Assembly (NCBI GenBank): GCA_013398055.1
Contig: VZRS01000232.1
Coordinates: 248,001-312,000 of the forward strand
DNA length: 64,000 nt
Source: Ifrita kowaldi
Taxonomy: Eukaryota > Chordata > Aves > Passeriformes > Cinclosomatidae
Direction: 5' to 3'
Shown here: one piece after another, positions 36,047 to 49,178 of the stretch
Numbering within the stretch: position 1 is the first letter of the stretch
Layout: each line of letters opens with the position of its first letter
Program-made: the position numbers and the translations under genes
The notes under the pieces: generated by a model
Databases searched by the model: none
Told to the model about the DNA's origin: nothing
What the model saw: the letters and a program-made list of their open reading frames with translations, nothing else

Positions 36047-39000
36047 GTGTGTATATGTGTACCTGTCAGGTGAACTCAGGTGAGCTCTCAACAGACTTTG
36101 CTTCAGATTCTGGAGATGGAGTCCCCTGGCTCTGCTGTTGATGAGCACCTTTTCAAGCCTTGAGCCCTTTTGTATGTGGCACACCAAAAACTCAAAAAAA
36201 TTCTTATCAAGGCTAAATCCCATGTAAGTTTCCAGGCAGTGTAATTTATTGCAGAATAAAGGTGTTTATGGTGCAAGGATCGCCTACACTTTTTAGTTCA
36301 CAGTTAGAATATTGCATTTAACCATACCGAGATACATAAATACAAACATATGTGAAATAGGTATTTAGTATATAACTAAAATATGTGAATAAATAGAGGG
36401 TTGTTTTTAGTGTTTGGGGGTTTTATTTGTTGTTTTTTTTTTAACTGGACTCTGTTTACCAAGAGCTCTGAGTCACTCTGGAAGTGACTTTAGCTTTCAT
36501 TGTTTTCCACCCCCCCAGTCCTTGCATCCCCTGCTATTGTGTCTTGGTGACAATTTGGTGCAGCATAAGACAGAATAGCAGATGGACAGTCCTGATCCCC
36601 AGAGGATTTGGATCGCTCACACAAGTGTTTGCTGGTTGTTCCTGTTCTGGTTTTTGAGGCCTGCTGATTATTCACAGTCCACTTACTGTGCAACATTTCA
36701 ATTTTTTTAAAAAAATCTTTCTGGTTTTTTTTGTTAATTAAATGTCTTCCCGTACCAGTTCAAATGCCAAACCAAAGCTGAAGGATATAACATGACTGTT
36801 ATTTTTATCAAATAAGCGTTTGCTCAAAGAAGAGATACCACAATAGCACTACAAGATCGGTTTCCTGAAAATGTCATTTCTGAGTTGTCATTAAACTCTA
36901 TCATTTTTTAATTTAATCCTCTATGAGCAACTTGGATATTTTCCTGAGGATTACAGTCAAGATGACAGGCATGTAATTAACCTGGGTCATTCCCTTTGCC
37001 TTCTTTTAACATAGTCACTGTATTAGCTTTCTTCCTGTTATTTGGAGCTCCCAAGGTTTATTGAGAATCATATTTAGAGATCAAAAAGAGGTTCCAAAAA
37101 GCTCTTTCAAAAACCTGTATGCAAGCTATCCTGGTTTACTGATACAAATTACAGCTGTAGTGCTGCTGTTTTAAATTCTTTTTTAAGTACTGCTACTGGA
37201 AAGAATTTAATCTTTGTCATGTCTGATAACATTTACCTATTTTCCAGAAACACAAAGCTATTTGTTGAATACATTTTCTGACAGGACTGTTAACAATTCT
37301 TACATTTCACTTTAGTAATACCATTGTTATAATTTGCCTTGTACCTACATTCAGTTCACATTCAAGCACAACTTACATTTTCTGTAATTCGTATCTTAAA
37401 GCAATTTTATCATCTCCATTTTTATCAATAGAATGCACTGTTTGGGCTGTTACAATTATTTTCACTTTCCTACTGGAGAGTGTGGCATTTAAGTATATTT
37501 GCATTTTGTCCTGATTGCATTTTAAAGGTTAACTAATGGAATGTTCATTATGAACTCCTAATTTTTTTCTTTTGGTTTTTTTTTGGATCCTTCCTGAAGG
37601 GCCTCATTACTTTCCATTTTGTAAAAATCAGTTTTTAAAAATTGTTGCTCATTACGTTATTGATTTGCGCAAACAAATTAGGATCACTTATAGGTTAATA
37701 ATTTTTTTTATTGTTCAATTTCATTTTTATTACAATGAGGTGTCCAGTGAAGTTCCTCATACTTAGCAGTCGCTTTTTTGATTTAGAAACTCAGGTGTTT
37801 GCAGAAATTGCAATGTGATGATGTAGTTCAGACAAATGTATTTCTTCACTAGTAATTTCCATTCTGAGTCATTATCTGATGAACATAAACTAAGAAGTTC
37901 AGTGTGAATCAAATTAAGAACACATATACTTGAATTTTGAGCCAATTATTATTTTTTTTTACACGAATGCAACACTGATATACAAAAGCAAAATGTGAAT
38001 GAAAAGGATAGCAAACAAGACATGTTTCAGCACATGATTTTGTTGGTGTTGACCCCTTCCACACAGCAGAGAGCTGGCGTCCCCGAGAGGAGCACTCCAA
38101 TACCCACCTTTGTAACGACCTTCATGACTGCAGTTTATTTTACAGTGCCACGCAGTGTTTGAAAAATATTTCTGAGTTCTGCATGGCTTTATCAGGAGTT
38201 CGGAAGGCTGTAGCCCCGACACGGCAATGTGTGGTTGATGTTGTTTGGGTTTTCACTGGGCATCTCGTTAGCTACAGACTCCCCTTCCTCCCTCCTCCCA
38301 ATGCCCGTGGTATCCAGGGAGCTGAGGCCAGAAATCTTCAAAACACTCTGTTAAGAAGTAATAACGCAAAAGGACAGGCTGTGGTCTATAAATAGTTTTG
38401 TTCATCTTGCAGTGGCTTGACCTTGTAGTGCATCCTAAGTTTATCCTTAAGCCCATCTCTGGCAGAATGCAGTAGTCTTCTGAAATAGCTAGGATTTTTA
38501 AATTGCTGCTAGCCAACTGGGAGGTTGAAATAAAAGGGAAAAAGGAAAGGCATGAATCTGAGAGTCTTACTTTCTGTTATGCTAGTTGCAGTCGCCATGA
38601 TTTGCTTCTCCTTGGGAGCAGGGATTACCCCAGTGATGTCAGCAGGAAAGGTGAGTGGCCAACTGATTGCAAGTGTGTGTTGGGACAGTAGGTCAGGCAA
38701 AGAGTAACTTTATTTAACACCTGAAGTAGGAGCTCACATGCTCTTAATTACAAACAGATGTTTCACAACTTGAACATCAGGAGCATGACACAGAGCTGGT
38801 TAAAGCGACAAGTTGGCAGAAACCTCAGCCTAACAGATGTGCCAGGCTCTGGAACTTCAGACACAGTGGGTGAATCCTCCTGTTCCTGTCACAGCATCAT
38901 CACAGGATATAGGTGGGCAGATTTTCTCCTGAAGAACAGTTAGATTAATAGGATGTGCACGTTTTGAAGCTGACAGCAAGAAAACAGGGGTTGTTTGCTG

Positions 39001-39947
39001 GCTCTTTTATGGCTTCACCATCCAGCAGTTTCACCAGTCAAGCTCGTTTACATTCCTGCCTGTGTCTTCCATTCCCTCCCAGTGAAAGTGTGACACTCCC
39101 AATTAGGCCACTAAAAACAAGTGTCTGGTGGAGCCATGGCCTGAATCCCTGTGACGATCTGATTTAAAAACAACAGGTCAAGAAAAAGGCCATGTTCGCC
39201 TGTATCGTTTCAGGGATCTATTGACGGGGCAGTCTCACATGTAAGCACAGGATCATTGCTGGTGGAGCACTGTGCTGGACTACAAAGTATGGAAACCCAA
39301 GGACCAGGACCAAATGGTGACAGGAATTCCTTAAGGCCAAAAAGTCTTCATAACCATGCTGATTACAGACATGCTGCTTGAGTGCTAGACTAGATATTAA
39401 TGGCAGAAAAGAACTGGAAACAAACTGTTGTGAGATTTATTCTATCCAATATTACCAGTGTGATCTCCAAGAACAGGATTTTCACTGCCAAGAAGAATCA
39501 AGATGCTGAGAGGTACAGAGTGAAGAAAGAAGAAGATCAGAGATAAGGGACAAGAGAAGTGAGCGGGCTTCCGTGTGTTACTGTATGTGGGAAGAAGCCA
39601 GAGTCAATGATCAACTGACTGTAGAAATCGTGTCTGGTACACAATGATAATGTAATGTTCTCTCTTTCAGTTTCAGCTGCACCTGTTTTACTCATGCTGT
39701 TGTTTTGGTTACTAAGTAAATCCTTCATTAGCCAATGCAGACCAGCTGGGTTTTTCTTCTTGGTTTTAGGAATGGATTTTCCAAGATTAACAGCAAATTT
39801 TTCTAAGTAAAAAACACTTACTGATGACTCCTTCTATCTGTACAACAAACTCTCATTTGGCTTTTAATGCCCAGCTGCTTGGATGTGGTTTAAATTATCG
39901 ATTTATAAAGTCAAAATTTGCCAATGTACCTTTTCCAATAGCCACTT
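36047..39947. other. Intergenic, GOLPH3 5' side
   Basis: About 3.9 kb of AT-rich DNA between the CR1 cluster and the hairpin at 39948. Several short open frames occur on both strands, none with recognisable content or codon structure. No RNA gene was recognised. Confidence 0.6.
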
Positions 39948-39977
39948 TTTAAGCTTCTCCCTTAGGAGAAGCTTAAA
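39948..39977. repeat. Perfect hairpin, 13-nt arms, 4-nt loop
   Basis: Arms TTTAAGCTTCTCC and GGAGAAGCTTAAA flank the loop CTTA. Immediately after it the decamer AAGGACAATG occurs twice (39976-39985 and 39990-39999). Confidence 0.95.
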
Positions 39978-39999
39978 GGACAATGATTCAAGGACAATG

Positions 40000-42357
40000 T
40001 TCTAGGCTTCTCAAAAATTTGTAGATTTGATTACTACTTTCAGTATCATAAATGCCAGTGTTTAACACTGAGCTCATATAAAATCAGATACAGCTACTAA
40101 GTAATAAAATTTATCTTCAAAAGACTTTGAGTTAAAAACCAGCACATGCTGCTTTTAAGTTTTGTATCTACAAATACAATAAATTGTGTATTTTTAGAAA
40201 AAGAGTGGATGGCATTATAGGAAAACCAAAGGCAGACATGAGAAAGTGCTGTGCACTTCTGCTCATTTCAAAAGCATTTTTTAAATTTCTAGTATTTCCA
40301 GATAGTCTCATTTTCTTATCTCCAGGAGAGTTCAAATGATTGCTGGTTCCTGAAATCTTTGTATTGTAATAGCATCTTCCTCCTTGTATCTGAGTGAAAA
40401 TGTTCAGCAGCAAGAATCTGTACTGGTTATTTTAATATTGAAATTATAGTACTGAAATCATAAGGACAAAATTATCAGCCAGAATGCTATTTGTAATTGA
40501 GATGTCTTTTCATTTCTGCCCAGGGTTCCTGTTCAACCAGCATCCCTAGGAAAAATGTGCAGTTTTCTTGACAGATGTTCATTGTGCAAAATGAGTCCTA
40601 TGAAACCTTCACCAAAACTTTCTTTGGTATTTCGGCAAAATTAAAAATGTTTAATGCGGTGAATTTTTTACAAGTTCAGCTTTGAAAAATCTTTACTTCA
40701 CATCCTAATGTAACAAATGCTTTACTATCTGTTCCTTGTAACGTATATAAATACTCATCAACTGATTAAAAAATACATCAAGCCAGATGGCGCAAAGAAA
40801 ATGTTTCCATAAAGTTGTAATTTACAAGATAAATGGTGATTAGAGCAGCATTCATGTTGTCTAAATAGAGAGTACTTGTGTGTATTTGGAGTGTGCGTAG
40901 AATAAATGTTGAAAACTCTTGGTAGGTTTACACCCTCTTGTTATGACCAAAGACCCATGCAGAGAGAATCAAATAATGACTGGTAATTTTAGAACTGTAA
41001 CTGTGAGGCTGACAGAGCCGTGGGGTCAGTGAGGGAGAAAAGTAGATTCCAGGAACTAGTAGTCACATTAACTCAGAAACGGTGTTTTCTGAGCAGCTGG
41101 GAAATAAAGGAAAAATCCAGAAGTATTTGGCAGCAGCCATCTCTGAGCCTCTATAAAAACTGTTGTAAGGGAGATAAAGCTGCATTTCCAAGTTACCTTG
41201 CTCCTGAGAAATCAGTCAAGTGCATTGCACTCTCTGTGCACTCTCTGTGCTCCTGGCAGAGGTGGCACACCCTGCTTGTGCTGGATGTTTTGTACTCCTG
41301 ATGGCAGCCAGGAGGTTGTGATTGTGGGGAATGCCAGAAGGTTTTTAAGTCTGGCACAAATGTCAGTACCTTCCATAGTACCTTCTACTCAGGGAGCAAA
41401 GAGCACCGATAAACATTTGTAGGTTGGACACACACACAGATATCTCTGGGCTATCCTTTTCCCTGATTCATTCAAGGACCAAACGAGGATGGAAGCATGC
41501 CTAATTAGTTTGCTAAAGTTAGCTTTGAAAACATGGAAGAATAAAACCAAGTGAAGTCCTAGGCAGCACTCTGTCTCACCATCTTGGTGTGATCTGCTTT
41601 GCATAGGTGACCATGATATTGGGAGAAAATTCTGGAAGATGTTTTTTGGAGGGGATGTAGGGGGAAGTTCAGAAGTGAGACTCAGCATCAGAGCACTCCA
41701 CGGCACTGCCACCTTTCTGTGTTGACCTGTAATCCAGGTGCCTCTGCTGACTGCAAGGCAGAGAGCTTGAGAATATTGTCCTGTGAACTGTCCCCAAAAG
41801 GCTAAAACAAGCCAAATATGGATTGACTTTTTGGGGGGCTAATTCTGCACTGGATCATATCTGTGAAACAACGTCTCTCTTCTGTATTGTAAAATGGTAT
41901 TATTGCTTTATCATTTCTGCGGGATGGCTTTTAGAGCAGTTTCACTGGCAAGCACTTTACCATCTATGCAAATACATAAATCAGCTGCAAAAGAGCTGCT
42001 ATTGAAACAGGAATCTATTCACAGGGGATCTGCAAAGAATTTTTAAAGTAAATCTACACTGCAAACCACATTTTTAATTAAAACTGATGTAATAATTTGA
42101 ATGGTTGGGACAAAGGCCAAAGGTTTAGGACATTAACCTGCGTAATAGAGATTGATGAGCATTTTAGCATTAAACACAATATAGTTTCTAAGGTTAGCTA
42201 GTTATTTAAAGGTTTGTTGCTGTCCAGTTGAGTAAGTACGTTTTCATAAGTACTGATTGCATTTAAGAGTTCATTAATGAGCCACAAATGTGCAAGAACT
42301 CCTGCTATGTACTAATATAACACCAAACATAAGACTGCATGCACAGAACTAAGTAAA
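40000..42357. other. Intergenic
   Basis: AT-rich, with no recognised repeat, gene or RNA. Open frames of up to about 107 codons on either strand look like chance. Confidence 0.55.
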
Positions 42358-42490
42358 GATCACAGAATCACAGAATATTCTGTGTTAGAAGGGACCCACA
42401 AGGATCATCAAGTGAATGGCCCATATAGAGATCAAACCCACAACCTCGGCATTATTAGCACCATGCTCTAAGCAACTGAACTCATCTCAG
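42358..42490 (-). mobile_element. tRNA-Ile-derived SINE with CR1-like tail (TguSINE1-like)
   Basis: Read on the minus strand, about 42486 down to 42416 is a decayed tRNA-Ile: a D-arm region with CAGTTGCTTAGAGCATGG, an anticodon loop GCTAATAATGC (anticodon AAT), and a T-arm TGTGGGTTTGATCTCTATAT. The rest, to 42358, is a CR1-type 3' end with GATGATCCTTGTGGGTCCCT and the tail TATTCTGTGATTCTGTGATC. This head-plus-tail structure is that of SINEs described in passerines, which use CR1 for mobilisation. It is not a functional tRNA: T-arm and acceptor pairings are degraded. Confidence 0.85.
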
Positions 42491-45400
42491 GGTCAAGAAG
42501 TACAATATTTACCCATGAGACACAGAGCAAGGTGATTCTAGAATGTCTCCTGATTTTTAAAACTAGTATTTGTAGCTATTGCAGTGATTCAAACAGAGCA
42601 GAAACCTGACTAGTAGACAGGGACTGTCGGAAAACTGAAAAAATGATTATTTTACCATCAGTCTTGTACCTCCATAGCATGCTCATGTTTCTGCCTGTTA
42701 GTGTATTTTTTTCCTCCCTGAAAACTAGATTGGGGAAGAAGATGGGGGATTTGAAACTTCACTGTTGAAGGCAGAAAGAGCTAAAATAACACCAATAATA
42801 TAAAGCAGAGCTGGAAATATTACATGACTCTTTTCCTAGGGATGCTGGTATGGGAAAGGAGAACTCCCTCTCCACAATCCTCGCTGGCTGCAGAGTGAAG
42901 CGACAGCTTGGTGCATTTCCCTGCATGCCCAGACATGCAGCAGCAGTGAGCCTGACAAAAACTTGGCAAGAGAATGGTTCCCCAAAACTCTTTTCTGTAT
43001 CTGGGAGGAAAAGGAAAGAAAGTGTGAAAAAGTGCTTGCATCACTTGTTCGGTTTGATGCACTCGTGTCTTGCTGAGGCCCTTACTTCTGCATTTCCGTA
43101 TTTATTTTTTCTAAAGGTTAACAGGCTAACATCTTGCAAATGTTAGCTTTGATCTGGCCAGAAGAAGCTTTCCTTTCCCCTTGAATCCATTTACATTATA
43201 ACTTCAAGCCAGAACAATGATATCTGTCTGCCTCAGAGCCTCAGGCTTTGAGCAGCAGCAGCGTGTGCAGGTGACCCTCAGATCACTTTCCCATGCAGCT
43301 GCAGAACTGGCTACACAACACAGCCTCCCAAAAATCTGCCTCCCACAGCTCCCGGGGGCAGTGGGATGCTCACAGCAATAAGCTACATCAGTGAAGCCAG
43401 GATTAGACCTTCAGGGCTCCAATGACTTCCCCAGGGAGGAGAGATGGAAAAGGATTAGCAGCTTAATTATCACCAGTTGCAAATTAAGATGGAAGTTGGA
43501 AACAAAATCTTAGTGGAGACACTCAGCTGATGACTGGTAATAAAAATACATCCAGCAGCCTAAAAAGATGGCCCTGGCATGGTCCAGGAACCTCCAAACA
43601 ACAGGGATGCATCCATGATGGGGGGCCCTTGGCTGCCGCAGAGGAATGAGAAGAGCTGCACAGTGTATCGGTGTTTTCACCTGCATAGACAGTAAATCAA
43701 CACCTCTGCCTGGTTTACAAGGCATCTTTGGAAGAAAAAAAATAAAAATAAATCTCTTTCTTCTCTTGCTGAGGTACAACAAATGACATATGAGCTTTCC
43801 ATATTTATCACAGAATATGCCACACTGATGAGTCAGCCATCTGCATCAAGGTGCCCTACTTTAGTATGTATGGCCTTTTCTCACTAAGAGTTTTCCCTAA
43901 TATTTATTTAGGCACCAGCTTTATTCTGTCTGCCAAGGGATAAAACACTGGTTTTAATTAACAGCTATTTACTACACAGTTAAGCCCTTCAGAAAGAAAA
44001 TTTTAAAAAACCCCAGTCCAACTAACAAAAAGATCCTTAAAAGATTGCCCCCTAAACTAAAACTAGTCTCATTGTTCATAGCTCATAAAGGAGCAGCAAA
44101 ATACAAATCTTGTGTTTCTGCAGAATGAATGCATGAGCAGAAGACACTTAAGCTTTTACTGGCCTTAATGGTCAAAACACACCTGTGGCTGAAACCCAGC
44201 AAGGTGATCTCCCGCTGCTCACAGCAGGAGACCAGGACCAGGCACTGCGCCAAAGCAAACAAAGCACTCCTTATCCTGGAAGCATGATCCCACTCTGAAA
44301 TCCAGCTCTGCAAAAAAACCCCAAAAAACAAACAGTCCCAAAACCAAAATTAGGACTTTCCCTCTTCTTTAAATCAAATGCGTTCTGTTTCCCTCGCTGC
44401 AAACTCAACCTGGAACTGGAGAACCAACTTGGCTCTTCACCATCAGTCATAAACGTCCTGCAGCCAGAACCAAAGCATTACTTACATCTGCACGACCCCA
44501 AGGTTATAAACTGGCCTCAGATATGAATGTCATGTTTGACTATGTGTTTGTTCATCATTATTAACACAAGGCTAATACCAAGTGCTAAGGTTTTCTGACA
44601 TCCTGTTTCATGACAAGATTTCTGATGTTTTGCAAGGCCACATTGCTCTTAGCTATACTACTGCATCAGAAGTAAAACTTCAGTAAATTGTTTTTATGAA
44701 GGTGTGCTTCAGGCAGACAGTAGCAGGGACTTCATTGTGCCATTAACATTAGGAAATATAGCATAGAACATGGAGGACCAAGCCTGTTTAAGGAAGAAGA
44801 TGACATTTTTACCATTTTCCATTGGCATGTTTGTGTTGGAAAGATAATGTTGCACGGAAATTACTATAAAATTTTAAAATACATAGGCAGATAAAACTAT
44901 TTCAAAGTAGACTTTTTACTATGTCTCTTTAGCGCAACTGACAAAAATAAAAAATATCAAGATTCCTAATTCTGCTTCATCTGCCAGTTTCCCTTCCACA
45001 GGAAGAGATCTTTCTTGATCTGGGTGCGTGGCCAGCTCAGTGTCCAATAGGTTACTCCAGTTAGGAGTAAAGCATCTTTGATGCAGTTTGGTTTATTTAC
45101 AAAAAATGTAAGAAGCCCTGCTGCTTTGAGCATGGGATAAATCAAATAGCTGGACACAGCTTCTTTGACACAGCTCTTTGAACCAGCACCTTTTTTCAAG
45201 GCTTCTCCTCTGCCAGTTCTCCACAGAGCAGTTCTTCACTTCATGCTCCTCACTGCCATTGAATACATCTCAAAAATCTGATGGAATTGGCCAAAGTGGC
45301 CAATGAGTGGTGGCACAGCTGCTCCCTGCCCCAGTGTGAGACAGACTGCTTGGCCTGCCACAGCTCAGCAGTGAGGATTTGGTGATGGCCACACTGAGAT

Positions 45401-45710
45401 AGCTTGGTTATTAATGCGACATGTACCTTCTCCTAGCAGGCCTAGGGACATATGCAGGAGGCTTGGGAAATACGAATCAGTGGTGCTTCTCACTAAACAA
45501 CGTTGTCCTCCAAGTGGCTGCTCGAGTGGCTGCTACTGGCAGACCAATAGTTAAACTAATTGAACAAAAGCTAATATAGACACATGAAATACATTGTCAA
45601 CACCTTTTAAACTCAGCCATACCTAAAGGGACTGAAAGTCCTGCTATAAAGGCTTTCAGAAATCTCACACAGTCGAAGAGATGCTGTTAAAGGGTGCAAT
45701 GTTTAAATGT
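42491..45710. other. Intergenic
   Basis: AT-rich with a few GC-richer patches. I see no gene, no RNA and no repeat that I can name. Confidence 0.55.
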
Positions 45711-46520
45711 TTGTGGTGGGTTGCTCTTGGCTGGATAACAGGTGTCCGTCAAAGCCACTCTGTCACTCCCCTCCCAACAGCACAGGGGCAGAACATAGAA
45801 TGAAAGGCTCATGGGTTGGGATGAGGGCAGGGAGAGATCACTCACCAGCTACCACCACAGGTGAAACAGACTCGACTCGCAGATGTTAATTTAACTTACT
45901 GCCAATTAAGTCAGAGTAGAATAATGAGAAGTAAGAATGAATCTTAAAAAGGCCTTCTCCGCATGCCCCCTCTTTTCCCAGGCTCAGCTTCAGGGTTTCC
46001 CTACCTCCCATCCCCCAGTGGCACAAGGGGACAGGGAATGGAGGATGCAATCAGTTCATCACATGTTGTCCCTGCTGTTCCTTTTTCCTCATGGGGAGGA
46101 CTCCTCGCACTCTTTCCCCACTCCAGCGTGGAGTTCTTTCCAGTGAGACAGTCCTCCATGGACTTCTCCAAGATGAGTCCTTCCCAGAGACTGCAGTTCT
46201 TCATTAAATGCCCCAGCACAGGTCCCCTCCACAGGGTGCAGTCCCTCAGGAAGGCTGCTCCAATGCTGGTCCTTTATGAGCTCACAAGTCCTATCAGCAA
46301 ACCTGCTCCAGTGTGGGCTCCTCTCTCCACAGGCCACAGGTCCTCCCAGGAGCCTGCTCCTGCACGGGCTTCCCATGGGGTCACAGCCTCCTTCGGGCAT
46401 TCTCCTGCTGCAGTGTGGGGTTATCTGTAGGCTGCAGATGGATCTCTGCTCCCCCATGGACCTCCAAGGGCTGCAAGGACACAACCAGCCAGTGTGTCTT
46501 TTCGTCCGCCTGTCCATGGA
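45711..46520 (-). mobile_element. ERV LTR-like element, avian
   Basis: The minus strand ends CAGCCAAGAGCAACCCACCACA, fitting an LTR ...CA end at 45711. Before it come GTGAGTGATCTCTCCCTGCC and a block with CATGAGCCTTTCATTCTATG. The upper-coordinate part is made of loosely repeated units of roughly 40-80 bp around a GCTCCAGTGTGGG-type core on the plus strand, a feature of a common avian LTR. Long open frames here come from the repeat. No internal viral genes are adjacent, so it is a solo or truncated LTR. The family name is uncertain. Confidence 0.65.
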
Positions 46521-49142
46521 AAGAGTTAATCCTTCTTTCCTCACTTCAGTTCAGGTGTATTAAAGAATTCCTTTTCAGTCCTATGATTAAATTTACTTTT
46601 TTCAGCTCCAGTTTGGCACAGTCAGGTGTTGTTTTACTGACTAAATGTAACTTTTCACAAGAAATTTATTGGCAGGGAACAGCCATTTACAATGCTCCTC
46701 TGACAAATGCAAAGATGTCAGTCAAGTGTGCTGCAGCTGGGGAGACATTTGCCTTCTGAGGCTGGAAAGCAGCAAGTTGTATATTAATAACTGAGAGGGG
46801 AAACTTTGAAGGAGGAAAAGGGTGTCCATCAGCCTAGACAGAATATTAATGTCAGCAACCAGAACAAGGAGGGCTATTATTACTTTACAAAGATCCAAAG
46901 ATTATAAAAAAAGTTTATATTCAGTCATTTCCTGCTGCCTAAATCATTCCGGGTCCCTGGTAATTGTGTTTCAGTTGTTTCTAGCATTCATTATTGCCTG
47001 CAGAACTCCAGAGGTTTGCCATATTCATGCAGCCTCTACTTAATACCAAGCCATTGAGTAATGGTTTTACTATTACTGTATTTCATTTCACTAATTTGCC
47101 CTTTTTATCATCATTTCTGCCAGACAGCTATTCAGCCACAATTTGAATCATAAAAAGGACCATTGCTTTCAGAACAACATTAGGTAGATAAATTTTCATG
47201 GAAAATTAGAGAAAGTACTGGATTCTACACCTGAGAGAGATAATGGGCGGATTATGGACAAAGCAGATCACTTGCATTAAATCTAAATACAAATGAGAAG
47301 TAAGTAAAATATGCTAAAGAAGTGTGGGGGAGTAATCAATCAGCTCACCTATGTGTGGCTGAAGCTTTGAAGAGAACAGCAGGAACGCACCAGGAATCCA
47401 AAATCACTTTCCGAGCAGTGGCTGTTTTTAGATTACAAGTCAGAACACAGTGTTTGCTCTTCAGCAGCTGCCCTCAATCACTGCTCGCTCAGAGCCCAGG
47501 CAGCATGATGGTATTTAAGACTCTCTCAGCCAAAGCACAGCCTAGGGAACTACACGCCTGAAGAGCATCAGAACATGTTTGATGGTCATAGACTGAATTC
47601 ACTCGGTTTGCTCACCTTACTTAGACCTGCCTGCTGTGGCAAACAGGTCAGATCCAATGCAACTGTACTTTAAACCATCCTGAAAGGCTTCTACAGGCAA
47701 CCTCAAAACACAGCTGGTTTGCATTGTGTTTTTTTCTTCCGTCTTTTTGTTTTCCCTCAGAAGTGTTCAATAGCTGGAGTTGGCCGTGTGTGTTATTTAC
47801 AGCATTTCAGCTTGCTGCACATTAGGCGTGGTTCCCAGGATTTTTCTTTTTCAGCAGCACAGCACCTGGAGAGTGACTTTTCCTGCACCTATGGTTCCAC
47901 CTTTCACCTCATCTGCTCTGACTGGGGACTGCCAATTGAGAGGGGCACCCTCAATCAATCTGCTCCTGTTGTTTCCCCCTGCAGCCCTACGGGGTGGTTT
48001 GGATCAATGAGCTGAGCTGATGGAAAGCTAATCCACAAAAGCAAAATAGTGATTTCCATAAAATCTGCTGGCAACAGTGCGAGGGCACTGCTGGGCAGTG
48101 ATTAGCAGGGCTCCCTCTGGCAGCTCCCTGCATTTGCTGCACATCGGGTGTAACCCAATCCCAAACCTGCTGGGAGAACAGATCATTGTTCTGCTGTCAC
48201 TTGTGCAGGCACCATCACAGCAAAGTGCTGAATCTACAGGAGATGTGCTGCACTAGAAAACACCTTTTGGGATTATCACCCTGCTTTTCCTTCGATGCAG
48301 TTTTTGGTTGTGAAAAACTGCTGTGCAGGAGGATTTTACTTACTCTAAGTAATAATAATTGTTATTATTACAGGACAACTTCCAGAACTGCCATGCTCTG
48401 TATTGGTAGGGAAGTGAGAGACCTTGTACTTTGAGAACTGTTTGAGTCATCTGTAGTACTCCTTGTCTGGCTTTCAAATATTCCCACCACCTCCTGCAAC
48501 AGGAAAAACTAAGTACAGCTGGCAGGTATGAAACCAGCCTTTTCCGAAGTTAAATAAGCAGGCATCAGAAAAGCAATAAATATTTTTCTAATGGCGAATC
48601 CATAGTGGAAAGTTTGGGATGGGAAACTGGAAAATACAGGAAGTGGCTTGTAGGAAACAAACTGGGTTCATGTGTATAGTGAACTGAAGGAGGGTGGTGA
48701 GGAACATCCTGTTTTGATTTATGATCTGGGGTCAGAGTGAGAGTGGAAATATCTTCTTGCATCACCAAAACGTGAAGAAATGTGTACTTATACCCTCTAC
48801 ATAAAATTAGCATCTCTGTCATCACATTCATGCATAAACATACTTGAAATTAATGTTTCTAAAACAAAAGGAAAGAAGTCCACTGATTGGAAAGTGAGCC
48901 CAAGGAGTTCTGACTTTTAAAAATCTGAAGAAGACTTGAAGATTCTAGCAGTGTTATCTGTTCTTAATTGGAAATTTTCCTCAGATAGGAATAAAAATAA
49001 GGTTTTTAAGTGGCCTTTCAGAACTTGTAGAAATATCAGTTGCTTTCCAAGAAATTCAATGGTTCCATAGACTGAATTTTGGCTCCTACAGTATAATGAA
49101 AATTTTATTTCAGGACCCAGAAACAGACAACATGCAAGACTG
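46521..49142. other. Intergenic
   Basis: No gene or nameable repeat was recognised. A moderately GC-rich patch lies at 47,800-48,180 with open frames on the plus strand but no identifiable product. Confidence 0.55.
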
Positions 49143-49178
49143 AAAAAAAAATAAAATAAAATAAAATAAAATAAAATA
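49143..49178. repeat. (AAAAT)n microsatellite
   Basis: A-run followed by about six ATAAA/AAAAT pentamers. Confidence 0.95.

Noticed and set aside
42416..42486. Possible functional tRNA-Ile gene
   Set aside because: T-arm and acceptor pairing are degraded and a CR1 tail is attached, so it is a SINE head.
45963..46759. Open frames of 150 codons on both strands
   Set aside because: They come from the internally repetitive LTR-like element. Pro/Ser/Leu-rich translations in several frames indicate repeat composition and not a gene.
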